From Betaproteobacteria bacterium (GTDB taxonomy: Bacteria; Pseudomonadota; Gammaproteobacteria; Burkholderiales; Burkholderiaceae_D): a stretch of DNA of 64,000 bases. How positions within the stretch are numbered: position 1 is the stretch's first letter; each line of letters begins with the position of its first letter. The stretch is from positions 124,001 to 188,000 of the forward strand of contig JABDED010000001.1 in NCBI GenBank assembly GCA_013287275.1. The letters run 5' to 3'. Shown here piece by piece: positions 36,753-45,555 of the stretch. The notes below the pieces were generated by a model. That model saw nothing but the letters and a program-made list of their open reading frames with translations, was not told where the DNA came from and searched no databases. Both the position numbers and the translations under genes were made by a program.

Positions 36753-37541
36753 TTAATCGGAGACGAGGCCGCCGGCCTTGGAGTGAGCCATACGATCGCC
36801 TTGTGGCATGGCATCCCATTGCGCACGCGTAACGGAAGCCTTGCCGCCGGTATTCTGGGCACTTTGGCCGGCGCCGCTACCAGATGCGCCGGAGCCTTTC
36901 AGCAACATGTCTTTGTTCGGGTATTGATTGATCATGACTTGCAGTGCTTCTTCGAAGCTGGCATGGTTGCCATGATCAGTCGCCGAGAAAATCGGCGTTC
37001 CATCGGGGTTCAATGGAACCAATTTGCCGCCGTCAACCTTGAAGCGGTCACCAAATACCTTTTGCGCGATATCTGGCGGGATGATCATTTTTTCAGCGAT
37101 AAACTTCGAACTGGCGAAGCTGCCGCCGATAATGTGGTTGTTCAAGTCGGAGGTCAGTTTTGCGTTTTGCTCCGCCAGCGCCTTTTCGCGCGCTTCGGCG
37201 GCGCGGGTGGCGTCTGCTACCGCTTGTTTTGCAGATGCGGCGGCGGCGTCCTTGATTTCTTGAACCTTGCCGGCCTGGATCAGATCGCCGTCTTTGATAT
37301 TCTTGGCGAGTTCAAGGGCTTTGCGGGCGTCGTCGGCACTTTCAATGCCTTCGAATGGCTTGTATTTGGCCTCAATGGCCTCCTTGGCTTCCCGATGGGC
37401 CTTTGCCTCACCGTTGAGCCGGGAAATTGTGGCGACCGTTGCTGCGGCATCGTGGGCGACTTCCCTGCCATCATCCAGCACATAGACCGGCTTACCGTCC
37501 TGCAAAGCTACCATTCCCTTATCGTCAAGTTTCAATTTCAT
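36753..37541 (-). CDS. Scaffold-like head protein
   Basis: A 262-residue protein starting at ATG 37541 (KLKLDDKGMVALQDGKPVYVLDDGREVAHDAA), then a long Ala/Lys/Glu helical middle (AKAHREAKEAIEAKYKPF...ASAKQAVADATRAAEAREKALAEQNAKL), the pattern of capsid scaffolds. The tail contains SVTRAQWDAMPQGDRMAHSKAGG, typical of phage scaffolds of the DUF6651 type. It lies right before the capsid. Confidence 0.8.
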   Translation of the reverse strand: MKLKLDDKGMVALQDGKPVYVLDDGREVAHDAAATVATISRLNGEAKAHREAKEAIEAKYKPFEGIESADDARKALELAKNIKDGDLIQAGKVQEIKDAAAASAKQAVADATRAAEAREKALAEQNAKLTSDLNNHIIGGSFASSKFIAEKMIIPPDIAQKVFGDRFKVDGGKLVPLNPDGTPIFSATDHGNHASFEEALQVMINQYPNKDMLLKGSGASGSGAGQSAQNTGGKASVTRAQWDAMPQGDRMAHSKAGGLVSD

Positions 37542-37617
37542 GGTTCGTCTTTCTCGGGCATCCGCCCATTGATGAGCCTTCCGGCCCGAGCACCGCATCA
37601 CATCCGCTAGCGGCAAT

Positions 37618-37676
37618 AAAAAAGCCCCGAGGATTAGTCGGGGCCTGAAAACAAAAAGCCAGCGGTTAGGCTGGCT
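37618..37676 (-). terminator. Double terminator hairpin upstream of scaffold gene
   Basis: On the minus strand, AGCCAGC...GCTGGCT followed by TTTTTG, and then GCCCCGA...TCGGGGC followed by six T. The two stems sit in tandem between the small zinc-binding genes and the scaffold gene. Confidence 0.85.
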
Positions 37677-37786
37677 TCAGAATTGATTTTAACTTGCGGC
37701 GCGTTGCAAAGGCGCTGATAGCGTTAAAGGGCTACGAGGTTGACGGCCTCATTTGCGGTGGCCTGCGGGTAATTCGTGGTTGCTGA

Positions 37787-37954
37787 TCAATGTGAGTGTG
37801 AAATTTCGCGTATCTTTATCGCATGACAAAATTTGCATTTGTAGTAGACGGTTATACTGGCGCCGCCCGGTGCATTGCGATCAAACGGTGCGAAATCATG
37901 CTGACATTGCGAAGTCGGCAAAGCGGTAATTTGTTCTGTTGGTTTCTGACTCAT
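37787..37954 (-). CDS. Small zinc-ribbon-like phage protein
   Basis: A 55-residue protein starting at ATG 37954 (SQKPTEQITALPTSQCQHDFAPF; VYYKCKFCHAIKIREISHSH). C17, H19, C40, C43 and H44 could bind one zinc. It follows the 59-residue gene by 15 bases with the same orientation. Not a family I can name. Confidence 0.7.
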   Translation of the reverse strand: MSQKPTEQITALPTSQCQHDFAPFDRNAPGGASITVYYKCKFCHAIKIREISHSH

Positions 37955-37969
37955 GCCGGCACTGTCCCC

Positions 37970-38149
37970 CTAATCCTTCGCCGAAGCTTCCCGGGTTTCA
38001 TCATCGATGTCATCTTGGTGTATTGCCTCATCGCGCGGGTCTCTGTCCCATACTGTGATGCTGTCATAACCGCTGGTAGCGATCATAACGTCATGTTTCT
38101 CACACAGCGCTATTAGGTCAGCTTTGAATCTGTCGAATTTAGTAGTCAC
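37970..38149 (-). CDS. Small phage protein, GTG start coupled to upstream stop
   Basis: A 59-residue protein (TTKFDRFKADLIALCEKHDVMIATSGYDSITVWDRDP) with an acidic tail. Its GTG overlaps the upstream TGA as GTGA. Proteins with the same core (FxADLxALCxKHxVxIxxSGYDxIxVWD) occur in many beta-proteobacterial phages; function unknown. Confidence 0.8.
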   Translation of the reverse strand: MTTKFDRFKADLIALCEKHDVMIATSGYDSITVWDRDPRDEAIHQDDIDDETREASAKD

Positions 38150-38388
38150 GCCAGCACTATCCTTTCCCCTTTAAGGAAGCATGCCGCACAAACAATCTGG
38201 CTGATGCCGCCTGTCGGTTTCCCGTTATTCAGTTTGACACCGGATTTTAATTCAAGCACCTCGCGACATCCGCAACGAGGGCATTGGACAATGCCGGCAG
38301 GCTTTGGCGCAGCCTTAAGCCTATCGACGGCGCGCTGTTTGGGCGTGTCGGGCGGCGGCGTTCCTTGGATGATCTCGAATTTACGCAT
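38146..38388 (-). CDS. Zinc-ribbon phage protein
   Basis: An 80-residue protein with CPRCGC at residues 37-42 and a second CAAC pair near 70-73, forming a likely zinc ribbon (IVQCPRCGCREVLELKSG...GGISQIVCAACFLKGERIVLA). It lies between the head morphogenesis gene and the small genes, a place where Com-like regulators occur in Mu-like phages; that role is only a guess. Confidence 0.75.
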   Translation of the reverse strand: MRKFEIIQGTPPPDTPKQRAVDRLKAAPKPAGIVQCPRCGCREVLELKSGVKLNNGKPTGGISQIVCAACFLKGERIVLA

Positions 38389-38395
38389 CCCGCCA

Positions 38396-39511
38396 TTATA
38401 TGCCTGCTTTCGCGAAGGCGGCAGCGTCCTTTTTCTGCAATTCGTCTAGGGTATACCACTTACCCTTGTTGTTCGCGAACCGGTCCAGCGTCAAGCCACC
38501 GTCGCGCAGTAATTTACCCCTAGTTGGACCCAGTATTTCATCTTGCCTTGCGGCATTTTGCTTGCTCAGCCAATCAGCATAGGTCATATCGGCCGGCACT
38601 TGCCCGTCCATGCTGGCCCTGGCCTTCGGCGTCAGGTCGTCGATATTGATGCCCAAATCCTTGAAGCTCTTCAGGATCGGCACATCCATGCTGCGGCAAT
38701 TCCAATGCGCCTTACCCGGACCGCCGAGCCAAGGAAGGCTATGCCCGATTGGCTTATGCGTGTCATTCGTATATTGTTTCCCGTCGCGCAACATGCAGAT
38801 TTCAGTTGTGCGGCCGTCTAAAGTGGATGCCCATTGCACCGATTTAACGAGATCGCCATTCGCCTTATTGAACTGATCGCGCGCGTAGGCCGCTGTGTGG
38901 CTGATGGCCGTTCTAACAACTGATTCGGCATTGCGGCGGTCAATCTCGATAATGCCGTCTGTATATCCTTTTGCCCTGGTTCCGCGGATCCGCTTGATGA
39001 TTTCGCTGATCGTCTGGCCTTCGACATATCCCATGCGGATAGAATCGCGGATCCGAAGCATGCGGCCGGCTTCGAGGCTCTGAGCCCATTCCTTTAGCAA
39101 TCGCCCCTGGAACGGCCTAGCCATTGCGGCGGCATAGACCTGCTGCACATTCACGGTGGCGATGCCGACCTGCGCAACGACGCCCTGCGGAATGACGCTG
39201 GCAAAGAGTTGGTATTGATACCCGGCTTCATAGGCCGTCAGCGCTCGCATATCGGCAGTAAGCTGTATTTCCATTTCGTCATAGGCGCGCTTGTTCAGCG
39301 AGCGAACGGAAATCAGCAACGATTCCAGCCGGTCGGTGCTAAACGAGCCCTCCGGCATCTGCTCTAATGCAATTGTCAGTTGCGCGAATAAATCAGAATC
39401 GACCTTGTTCAGCAGCGCGATCATCCGGTAGATTTCGCCATTGCTGTAATGCGCCATATCAACCTGGTGACTGATCGCCTCGTGCAGAAGCAGATCATTC
39501 GTGGAAGCCAT
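38396..39511 (-). CDS. Phage head morphogenesis protein (SPP1 gp7/MuF-like)
   Basis: A 371-residue protein. The C-terminal domain includes VVRTAISHTAAYARDQFNKANGD, VQWASTLDGRTTEICMLRDGKQY and PGKAHWNCRSMDVPIL, the minor head protein (MuF) signature. It shares one base with the portal gene stop. Thought to act near the portal and be injected or aid packaging. Confidence 0.9.
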   Translation of the reverse strand: MASTNDLLLHEAISHQVDMAHYSNGEIYRMIALLNKVDSDLFAQLTIALEQMPEGSFSTDRLESLLISVRSLNKRAYDEMEIQLTADMRALTAYEAGYQYQLFASVIPQGVVAQVGIATVNVQQVYAAAMARPFQGRLLKEWAQSLEAGRMLRIRDSIRMGYVEGQTISEIIKRIRGTRAKGYTDGIIEIDRRNAESVVRTAISHTAAYARDQFNKANGDLVKSVQWASTLDGRTTEICMLRDGKQYTNDTHKPIGHSLPWLGGPGKAHWNCRSMDVPILKSFKDLGINIDDLTPKARASMDGQVPADMTYADWLSKQNAARQDEILGPTRGKLLRDGGLTLDRFANNKGKWYTLDELQKKDAAAFAKAGI

Positions 39512-40911
39512 TAGCTATCCTGCAATGCTTGCTGTTGCTGCAGTAGGGTCGGTGCTGCCGGCGCCGAAATCGCGCCCAATGACGGACCCTGAGCATCTAA
39601 CCTTTCTTTTTCTTCGCTCCATTCGATATCCGGGGAGACGATGCCGCGGCGGCGCGCTTCGTTGAATTTTGTTTCGTCGCTGATATTCATTGTCTGCACG
39701 ACTTGCATTGAGGCCTCAGCCAAGCTGCTGGCGCCGAAGTCCTTGAATACCTTGACGTGACCGCCCTCCGGCAATTTGATCCATTCGGCGGTAATCTGCA
39801 GGGCTTGGTCGATCGCATCTTCCAGATTCTGCACGATACGATGTAAGGCACTCATGCCGACTGCGTTTTCTGTCGCGGTTTGCGTAGCCGTGATCTTCCC
39901 TGGGCGTAGAACCAGCAATTCCGCACCTGCCTGGCGCATGCGTTCTTCCAAATCCTCAAGCTCTGCGGCTCCAGCTTCTATCGCCTTGCCGGTATGCTCG
40001 ACGAACTTCATTTCGCCGCCGGTTGGGATTCGGACTGCGGCCGACGCGCCGACCTTCATTTTGAAGGTATCATCATCCACTCCTATGACTGCTAGGATTG
40101 GTACGCGCGCCACATGGAGGATGGTCTGTTGATCGCTGGCCGACTGCCAATGCGCTATGTTTAAGAAAGCAACTTCGAGCAAATTTGGGCGGCCGATCAT
40201 GAATTCCAGGCGCTGGCCATAAACCGGCACATAAGGAATCATGCCAAGAGTTGTAGTGCCTTCGGAATAGATAACCCATTCCTGTTTTGCGTTCTGACGA
40301 AAGACTTGCCAGGAGCCTATCGCCAGGACGCGGACTTGTTGAATCTGTTTGGTCCCATAGATACCGTCAGGTTCCTCGACAGATTCAAGCAGCCTTAACT
40401 GCGTTAGCCGCCATGCGCCGCCCACGCGCTCATCGCGCCAGCCAAGTACTTGCCAAGGATAAATTTGCACCCAATAGGGGCGAACTCCAGAGCTGCGTTC
40501 GTCGGCTATTGTCTTGATGCCCTCCACTTTTGGGTAGTCGATCAGAATGCCGCATATCCCGTAACCCAATGTCGATTCGAGTATATCGGCGGCAAAGGTG
40601 CTCAGATTGCGCCCGCGCAGATCAACGTCTTCCATCCAGTCTTGCAATTGCTGTGGCACATCGTCGCCGAGAGTGATTTCTTCGGCGAAAGGCTTGCCGG
40701 CGAGCGTCTCGACAGTCCTTTTATAGGCTGGAAATAAGACAGCAGCGCTTAATCGAAGCGCATAATCAATCTCTTGTTCCCCCGGCCATTGGGGTAAATA
40801 TTGCTTCCCAGCCGCCCGCATCGCCCGCGTCCCGCCCAATAATGCGCGCGCAATATCCCAATCCTTCGACATGGATTTGACTGCATTTGAAGGGGTGGAT
40901 ACGTCTGACAT
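39511..40911 (-). CDS. Portal protein (DUF4055 type)
   Basis: A 466-residue protein with ARALLGGTRAMRAAGKQYLPQWPGEQEIDYALRLSAAVLFPAYKRTVETLAGKPF, RGRNLSTFAADILESTLGYGICGILIDYP and ATQTATENAVGMSALHRIVQNLEDAIDQAL, matching DUF4055 portal proteins. The portal forms the dodecameric DNA gate; position between large terminase and head morphogenesis genes agrees. Confidence 0.9.
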   Translation of the reverse strand: MSDVSTPSNAVKSMSKDWDIARALLGGTRAMRAAGKQYLPQWPGEQEIDYALRLSAAVLFPAYKRTVETLAGKPFAEEITLGDDVPQQLQDWMEDVDLRGRNLSTFAADILESTLGYGICGILIDYPKVEGIKTIADERSSGVRPYWVQIYPWQVLGWRDERVGGAWRLTQLRLLESVEEPDGIYGTKQIQQVRVLAIGSWQVFRQNAKQEWVIYSEGTTTLGMIPYVPVYGQRLEFMIGRPNLLEVAFLNIAHWQSASDQQTILHVARVPILAVIGVDDDTFKMKVGASAAVRIPTGGEMKFVEHTGKAIEAGAAELEDLEERMRQAGAELLVLRPGKITATQTATENAVGMSALHRIVQNLEDAIDQALQITAEWIKLPEGGHVKVFKDFGASSLAEASMQVVQTMNISDETKFNEARRRGIVSPDIEWSEEKERLDAQGPSLGAISAPAAPTLLQQQQALQDS

Positions 40912-40922
40912 GGGTGTCCTGG

Positions 40923-42287
40923 TTACATTCTTAAAGGTTCGATGCTTGCGATGCGTTTAACTGCCGGCCATTCAACATCAATGCAATAGCCGATCGCCGT
41001 GGTGATGTGCTGGTACTGGTTTTTCTGGTCTTCCTGGAAGGTTGACCCTTGCTGTAATTGAACGGTTGCCAGACCCTTGTCGCACCATTTAGCGGTGACC
41101 GGGTTAACAAATAGCGATCTATTACCATCAGCCGTGCAAATCCGGGCCCTGACAGCGTTCTGTCTATCCTTGATCGCCGGGTGCGCAGGTTTTACCTTGC
41201 GCGTATATCTCCATCCGTGCGCCTTCAGCACGCCCTCGATGTCGGTATAGTCAGATGCATGCGCGTGTTTCTCGCCCGCCTGGCCTGCCGGGTCGCCGTA
41301 GATCAGGACATGCTTGTTCTTGTGATCCTTGTATTTCTCGACAAATTCCAGCGCCGATTGCTTCGATACCGCGCTGGTAAGCACGATCTCATCCAAGAGA
41401 AATAGGTCGGCGATGGGCGTCTTGCCGGCGCGTTTCTCGTCCGGCGTTTGCGGGCGCTCTCGCCTTACCCCGATCGCAGAGGAAAGCGGCGTAAAGTTCT
41501 GATCATGCATCCACATCAATTGCTCATGCGGCTCAATCCTGGCCGCGGTGTGGTTCGCCTTGCTGTAGTCCTCATATATTCGGCCGGTGGCCGTCTCAAA
41601 GGATGCCTCGAACTCTTGCCGAAACTGCTTGCTCGACATCGCCTGCTTCATATCGCTTATGACGTCGGGCGGCAGAATCTCTGCGGACTTCCAGTGATAG
41701 ACCTTGAAATTCTGGTCTTCTCCGGTGTCGGCCTTGCTACACATATCGTAATAATGGTTCAAGCCATCGGGCACGCCCAATAGCCAGCACCAAGCGCGAT
41801 AATCTGGGTCCAGCGGATGCACGGTATTGAGGGCGGGGAGGATGTTCGCCTCCCATGCCGTAGACTTGATGTCCGCGAACTCATCAATGCCGCCGCCCTT
41901 CCACGGTACGCCCTCGATGCGCTGCGGCTTGTCCAGGCCGATAACGTGAATCTCGCTGCCGTTATCCAAGTAGATGATTAAATCGGACTCAGAAGGTCTG
42001 CGGCTGTGCATGCAGCAGAGCGCAAAGGCCTTGAGGTCATCCCAAAATATCTTCTTCGCTTGCGCATGCGTCGGCGCGGCCGCAAAGTATGGGCCAGGAA
42101 CCGCATTGGCCTGCTTCACCACGAATCGCTTGAATCGTTCAGTCTTGCCGCTACGCCGGCCAGCAGGTATCAAGGGGAATCGAATGCCATTCCCTACGGC
42201 CGCCACTAACTCCAATTGCACCGGGTGATCTATGAGTGGATACCAGCGCGCAAGCTGGCGATCCAGCATCAGATTTCCGGTATTCAT
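40923..42287 (-). CDS. Terminase large subunit
   Basis: A 454-residue packaging motor. Walker A is at 43-49 (GRRSGKT), Walker B around 132-136 (GGIDE) and the C-terminal nuclease part has VLIYGDPAG and IGYCIDVEW acidic residues. It overlaps the small subunit gene by ATGA. Confidence 0.93.
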   Translation of the reverse strand: MNTGNLMLDRQLARWYPLIDHPVQLELVAAVGNGIRFPLIPAGRRSGKTERFKRFVVKQANAVPGPYFAAAPTHAQAKKIFWDDLKAFALCCMHSRRPSESDLIIYLDNGSEIHVIGLDKPQRIEGVPWKGGGIDEFADIKSTAWEANILPALNTVHPLDPDYRAWCWLLGVPDGLNHYYDMCSKADTGEDQNFKVYHWKSAEILPPDVISDMKQAMSSKQFRQEFEASFETATGRIYEDYSKANHTAARIEPHEQLMWMHDQNFTPLSSAIGVRRERPQTPDEKRAGKTPIADLFLLDEIVLTSAVSKQSALEFVEKYKDHKNKHVLIYGDPAGQAGEKHAHASDYTDIEGVLKAHGWRYTRKVKPAHPAIKDRQNAVRARICTADGNRSLFVNPVTAKWCDKGLATVQLQQGSTFQEDQKNQYQHITTAIGYCIDVEWPAVKRIASIEPLRM

Positions 42288-42799
42288 GACGGAAGTTTGG
42301 CGATCAGTTCAGCTAGCAGTCGGGCATTGGAATTCCCGCCCCCCTTTTCAATTATTTTCAGCTCGGCCTTACGCTTTTCGATTTCCAGCCGCTTGATTTC
42401 TTCATCCAGCGATTTGTCGGCATCCATCTTACGGTTCACATAGACATCGCCCACTTCTTTAGCGGCCTGCTCGATTACCTGGACTGCGAGCGAGATATTG
42501 CGGACGCCCTCGGCTTGTTGCGCCATCCTACCAAGAGCCCGCAGTCGGTATGCCCGGCTGGCGATAGGTATATCAGCGACCTCCTCGCGGAAACGCTTGC
42601 GGGTGTCGTCAAAATGGGTCTTCCAACGCTTACTTAAATTCTTGCCAATAACCTTATACGGGTCATAGGCTGCAATCTGCTGACGTGGAACATCAAGCCC
42701 GAACTCTTCTTTGACTGCGGCTGCAACTTGCGTAGGGGTATCGAAACATGCGAGCGCGTGCACAATAAACATCTTGACCGGATCTTTTAGCGCAGCCAT
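42284..42799 (-). CDS. Terminase small subunit (DUF2280 type)
   Basis: A 171-residue protein with VHALACFDTPTQVAAAVKEEFGLDVPRQQIAAYDP as a DNA-binding helix-turn-helix and a C-terminal charged helix (DEEIKRLEIEKRKAELKIIEKGG). This fits DUF2280 small terminases. It should recognise the packaging start; no cos site could be fixed by eye. Confidence 0.88.
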   Translation of the reverse strand: MAALKDPVKMFIVHALACFDTPTQVAAAVKEEFGLDVPRQQIAAYDPYKVIGKNLSKRWKTHFDDTRKRFREEVADIPIASRAYRLRALGRMAQQAEGVRNISLAVQVIEQAAKEVGDVYVNRKMDADKSLDEEIKRLEIEKRKAELKIIEKGGGNSNARLLAELIAKLPS

Positions 42800-42828
42800 T
42801 TGTTGTTATCCGTATAAGTCGCGTACAA

Positions 42829-43461
42829 CTACGCGGCCTTCAACAGACACGTGCCGCACGCCCTCGCAATGTTAAGTTTCGCTACCTCGGGCACCTTGTT
42901 TGCCGCCTCAACCATCTTCTTTACGTCGGCCGATGGGCCGTAGCGTCTAACTACCCCAGTGAACTCCTCGACATCGTGTCCGCGAATGCCGAGCTTGGGA
43001 ATGCCGTATTTAGTGAATGCCGGCTGGCCGAAGTCGTCCTTCATGTGCCCGATGTGATAAAGCTCATGCTCTACCAGTGCGCAGAAATCCGCGTCGGAGC
43101 ATTCCCGGCAAAACGAAGCATCCAAAGTAATCAGATAAGCCGGGACGCTCCCGAACCATTCGATCATCTGTTGCTCTTGCCGGCCCTTTTGCCAGGGTCC
43201 GCAGCGGAAGGTAATCTCCTCACATTGGCCCAGGACAGTCCGACCTTGTTTCACGAAGCCGCCTGCCGCCCATAAGAAGGCGATATCGGCAAGTTCGAGG
43301 TGGGCATGGTCGGGATTGTGGATTGGTGCGCCATCTAGCAAGATCGATGCCTTGACCCATTCAAGCACTTCGGGAGCCGGGGCAAATTCCCGCGCCATTG
43401 GTTCAAATATCGCTGCCGGCGGTATGGGCCTGGCTAGCTGATATTGGCGCGGTTGTTTCAA
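42829..43461 (-). CDS. Phage metallopeptidase-like protein (HExxH)
   Basis: A 210-residue protein with the zinc motif H132-E-L-Y-H136 in ALVEHELYHIGHM and a later HDVEEF that can supply the third ligand. This matches the putative phage metallopeptidase group found next to terminases. Substrate unknown. It is the first gene upstream of the packaging genes. Confidence 0.83.
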   Translation of the reverse strand: MKQPRQYQLARPIPPAAIFEPMAREFAPAPEVLEWVKASILLDGAPIHNPDHAHLELADIAFLWAAGGFVKQGRTVLGQCEEITFRCGPWQKGRQEQQMIEWFGSVPAYLITLDASFCRECSDADFCALVEHELYHIGHMKDDFGQPAFTKYGIPKLGIRGHDVEEFTGVVRRYGPSADVKKMVEAANKVPEVAKLNIARACGTCLLKAA

Positions 43462-43470
43462 TTGCGGTCT

Positions 43471-43902
43471 TTATTGTGGCTGGACTGTCTCGGCTGGCGC
43501 TTCTTCCACAATCTCAATGGAAGCAATCGGCGCGGCAGTGACGGTAATGTCGTCGGTCGCGGTGAATCCGCTATCTGCCAGCGTCACGACCGCAGAGCCC
43601 GCGGCAACTGGAGTAACAACGCAGCTCAGGCCGTCAGCAGCGATGGCCAGGCTGGCGACGTTGGCATCCGATATCGACCATTGCGGAACATCGGTGAATG
43701 CCATTTCGGTGCCCTTGGCGTTCTTGGCGATAGCCTTGAGTGTGCGTGGTGCGTCGATAGTGGAAAGTGTCATGCTCATTTGATTTGCCTCGATGGTGAG
43801 ATTGTCAACTGTGATGGAAATTTTGATGCGTGTTTCATGTGGCTTTGGCGGCCACGCCCAATCGTTACTGAATAGCCAGCGGAGAAAACGGATGAAAATC
43901 AT
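43471..43902 (-). CDS. Small protein with bacterial Ig-like (BIG2-type) domain
   Basis: A 143-residue protein starting at ATG 43902 (AGGGGAAT upstream). A short hydrophobic N-terminus (IFIRFLRWLF) is followed by a Trp/Pro segment and an Ig-like domain (PQWSISDANVASLAIAADGLSCVVTPVAAGSAVVTLAD). It may decorate the virion or act at the cell surface. It overlaps the upstream gene by ATGA. Confidence 0.7.
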   Translation of the reverse strand: MIFIRFLRWLFSNDWAWPPKPHETRIKISITVDNLTIEANQMSMTLSTIDAPRTLKAIAKNAKGTEMAFTDVPQWSISDANVASLAIAADGLSCVVTPVAAGSAVVTLADSGFTATDDITVTAAPIASIEIVEEAPAETVQPQ

Positions 43903-44147
43903 GATTCCCCTTTTGCTTTGATAAACGCAGCCAACAACCGCCACGCATCCCTGAGCGCCTCAATGGCGGCCGTGTAATCCCTGTGGCAGTCTTCCGGCGT
44001 GCGCTTGGCGTCTTTAGATTTCTTCTTCAGGCGCTTGGATTTGGTAAGCTCTTCCTCGATATGAGCAAGCAGCCAAGGCTCAATGCCCAGCTCTATGGCC
44101 TTGGCTCGGTCTTTGAGCATTAGGGCTTCGACTGCGGTGTAGCTCAT
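43899..44147 (-). CDS. Small charged helical phage protein
   Basis: An 82-residue protein (YTAVEALMLKDRAKAIELGIEPWLLAHIEEELTKSKRLKKKSKDAK). Coupled at both sides in the pre-terminase cluster; function unknown. Confidence 0.7.
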   Translation of the reverse strand: MSYTAVEALMLKDRAKAIELGIEPWLLAHIEEELTKSKRLKKKSKDAKRTPEDCHRDYTAAIEALRDAWRLLAAFIKAKGES

Positions 44148-44150
44148 TTG

Positions 44151-44297
44151 CTACTTTATTTTTATGGATTTGATGATGCGCTCGGTGATTTTAGCTTCGT
44201 CGGGCTCGGTGCGCGTGATGGTGTGATACCAAATCAATAATGTGAGATATGGCTTTACCCACCATGGAACGATCAGCTCGACGGTTAGATTTGCCAT
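44151..44297 (-). CDS. Small membrane-associated phage protein
   Basis: A 48-residue protein (ANLTVELIVPWWVKPYLTLLIWYH) with one hydrophobic segment and a basic C-terminus (ERIIKSIKIK). The VPWWxKPYL core recurs in small phage proteins. It starts right after a terminator-like hairpin. Confidence 0.7.
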   Translation of the reverse strand: MANLTVELIVPWWVKPYLTLLIWYHTITRTEPDEAKITERIIKSIKIK

Positions 44298-44311
44298 TTG
44301 CTACCTCGAAT

Positions 44312-44335
44312 AAAAAAGCCCACATTAAGCGGGCA
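44312..44335 (-). terminator. Terminator-like hairpin
   Basis: On the minus strand, GCCCGC-TTAAT-GTGGGC followed by six T, 15 bases upstream of the 48-residue gene. Confidence 0.8.
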
Positions 44336-44423
44336 ATCGGCTGCTGGTGGAGGCAACCGGGGAGACTTTATCTTTTACGTGGTAACCAGATGCGAGACCA
44401 GATCATCCAAAGGGCCAGGGCGC

Positions 44424-44753
44424 TCATTCAAACTCGAATTCGTCAAAAATGACGGCGGTAAATTTGTTGCCGCGTATAGATGCATGCCCAATAATTGGCT
44501 CGCGTAAGGATGAGCAGTTCAGGTCGCCATTCGGAATGCCACAGCGCAGTGTAAGATCGCGAATGATTGCTTCCAATGTCGGCGATTTAGATTCGCCTAG
44601 CCCAATGATGAAATCGCTATAGTCGATCACCGGCAGCGGCTCCGCGGGCTTGGACGGATATTTGATCTCGCCAACGACCAGGTCATGCGTTTTCATCTTC
44701 TCGGCCAGAGTGCCGTAGCTTTGCATTTGGCGGCGGGCTTCTTTGTCGGTCAT
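44424..44753 (-). CDS. Phage protein of unknown function
   Basis: A 109-residue protein from ATG 44753 (TDKEARRQMQSYGTLAEKMKTHDLVVGEIKYPSKP), with a C-terminal IIGHASIRGNKFTAVIFDEFEFE. Start chosen because it forms ATGA with the upstream stop. No family recognised. About 90 bases between its end and the hairpin hold no gene. Confidence 0.65.
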   Translation of the reverse strand: MTDKEARRQMQSYGTLAEKMKTHDLVVGEIKYPSKPAEPLPVIDYSDFIIGLGESKSPTLEAIIRDLTLRCGIPNGDLNCSSLREPIIGHASIRGNKFTAVIFDEFEFE

Positions 44754-45148
44754 AGTTTCACCAAATATGCAAAATCCCATTGCTCCGGGGATCCGGCGAG
44801 GCCAGTTCCATCTGGGTGTGGATCAAATTCAACCTGCCCATTTTTGCCGACAACTGCATGCACCAAGCCATTTCCACGAGGCGAAGGACCGGCTATTTCA
44901 TGGTATATGTCGCCATCAAAACCAAATGCCGTGCCGGCGTTTTTGCAGGTCAGATAAAGATAGCCGTGCTTATTGCAGAATTCCTGCAGGCCTTCCCAGA
45001 ATTTGGATGGGCAACCATTGGCCTCTTGCAAGAAGTGGGGCACTTCCGCAATCGGCAAGTCAAGCAAGGATGCGATCACTGCGCGCTGGCAATCCCCAAA
45101 TTGGCGAATTTCCGGCTTGCTGGTAAATTCCTGCTTCTGTGGTGTCAT
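44750..45148 (-). CDS. Papain-like fold phage protein
   Basis: A 132-residue protein. C20 in FGDCQRAVIASLLDLPIAEVPHF, H97 in GLVHAVV and D109/H111 in FDPHP are arranged as in small papain-like (C39/NlpC-related) peptidases, with GPSPRG before the histidine. Known in many phages, but no activity is established. Possible roles are peptide or ubiquitin-like hydrolysis; unproven. Confidence 0.7.
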   Translation of the reverse strand: MTPQKQEFTSKPEIRQFGDCQRAVIASLLDLPIAEVPHFLQEANGCPSKFWEGLQEFCNKHGYLYLTCKNAGTAFGFDGDIYHEIAGPSPRGNGLVHAVVGKNGQVEFDPHPDGTGLAGSPEQWDFAYLVKL

Positions 45149-45393
45149 GGCTGCTTATCCTCGGCGTGCTTGCAGATAAAGGCGATCGTCTCTTCGCGCG
45201 TCATGCCGCCTGGTGCTTTGATTGTTTCAGTGGAAAGCGCGGCTTTCATGCGCTCCATGTTGATTTTCACAGCCGGCTCGGGATTGAATATTCGGATAGC
45301 TGTATTCAGTAGCCACCCAAGGCACCAAACCGCGCCGCAGACAAAGCCAGCGATCAGGCAGCAGCAGGAGATGGCAAACCAGGTGTAATTCAC
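45145..45393 (-). CDS. Small membrane protein
   Basis: An 82-residue protein with an N-terminal Cys-rich membrane helix (WFAISCCCLIAGFVCGAVWCLGWLL) and a soluble tail (KAPGGMTREETIAFICKHAEDK). GTG 45393 is preferred since it overlaps the upstream stop as GTGA and has GGAG 8 bases before it. Confidence 0.65.
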   Translation of the reverse strand: MNYTWFAISCCCLIAGFVCGAVWCLGWLLNTAIRIFNPEPAVKINMERMKAALSTETIKAPGGMTREETIAFICKHAEDKQP

Positions 45394-45542
45394 TTGCCGC
45401 ACTCCCGATCAATCGAATTCAGAACTTCCGCAGCTTTGATGCCGTATTTTGATGCAATTGCGCTAATAATCTTTTCTTCGGTCAGCTCGTCGTCGGCGAT
45501 AAGCATCTTGGCCATGAAGGTGATTTCTTCGTCTGTTGGCAT
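45390..45542 (-). CDS. Small acidic phage protein
   Basis: A 50-residue protein (PTDEEITFMAKMLIADDELTEEKIISAIASKYGIKAAEVLNSIDREC) from ATG 45542, two acidic helices. Function unknown. Confidence 0.7.
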   Translation of the reverse strand: MPTDEEITFMAKMLIADDELTEEKIISAIASKYGIKAAEVLNSIDRECGK

Positions 45543-45555
45543 GGCGCGCCCCCGT

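Noticed and set aside
37823-38116. Plus-strand 97-codon frame near the head genes
   Set aside because: It is antisense to two small minus-strand genes (37787-37954 and 37970-38149) that have coupled starts and coherent composition.
42799-42829. cos site next to the small terminase gene
   Set aside because: Only about 30 bases, no recognisable cos pattern; the packaging site could not be fixed.
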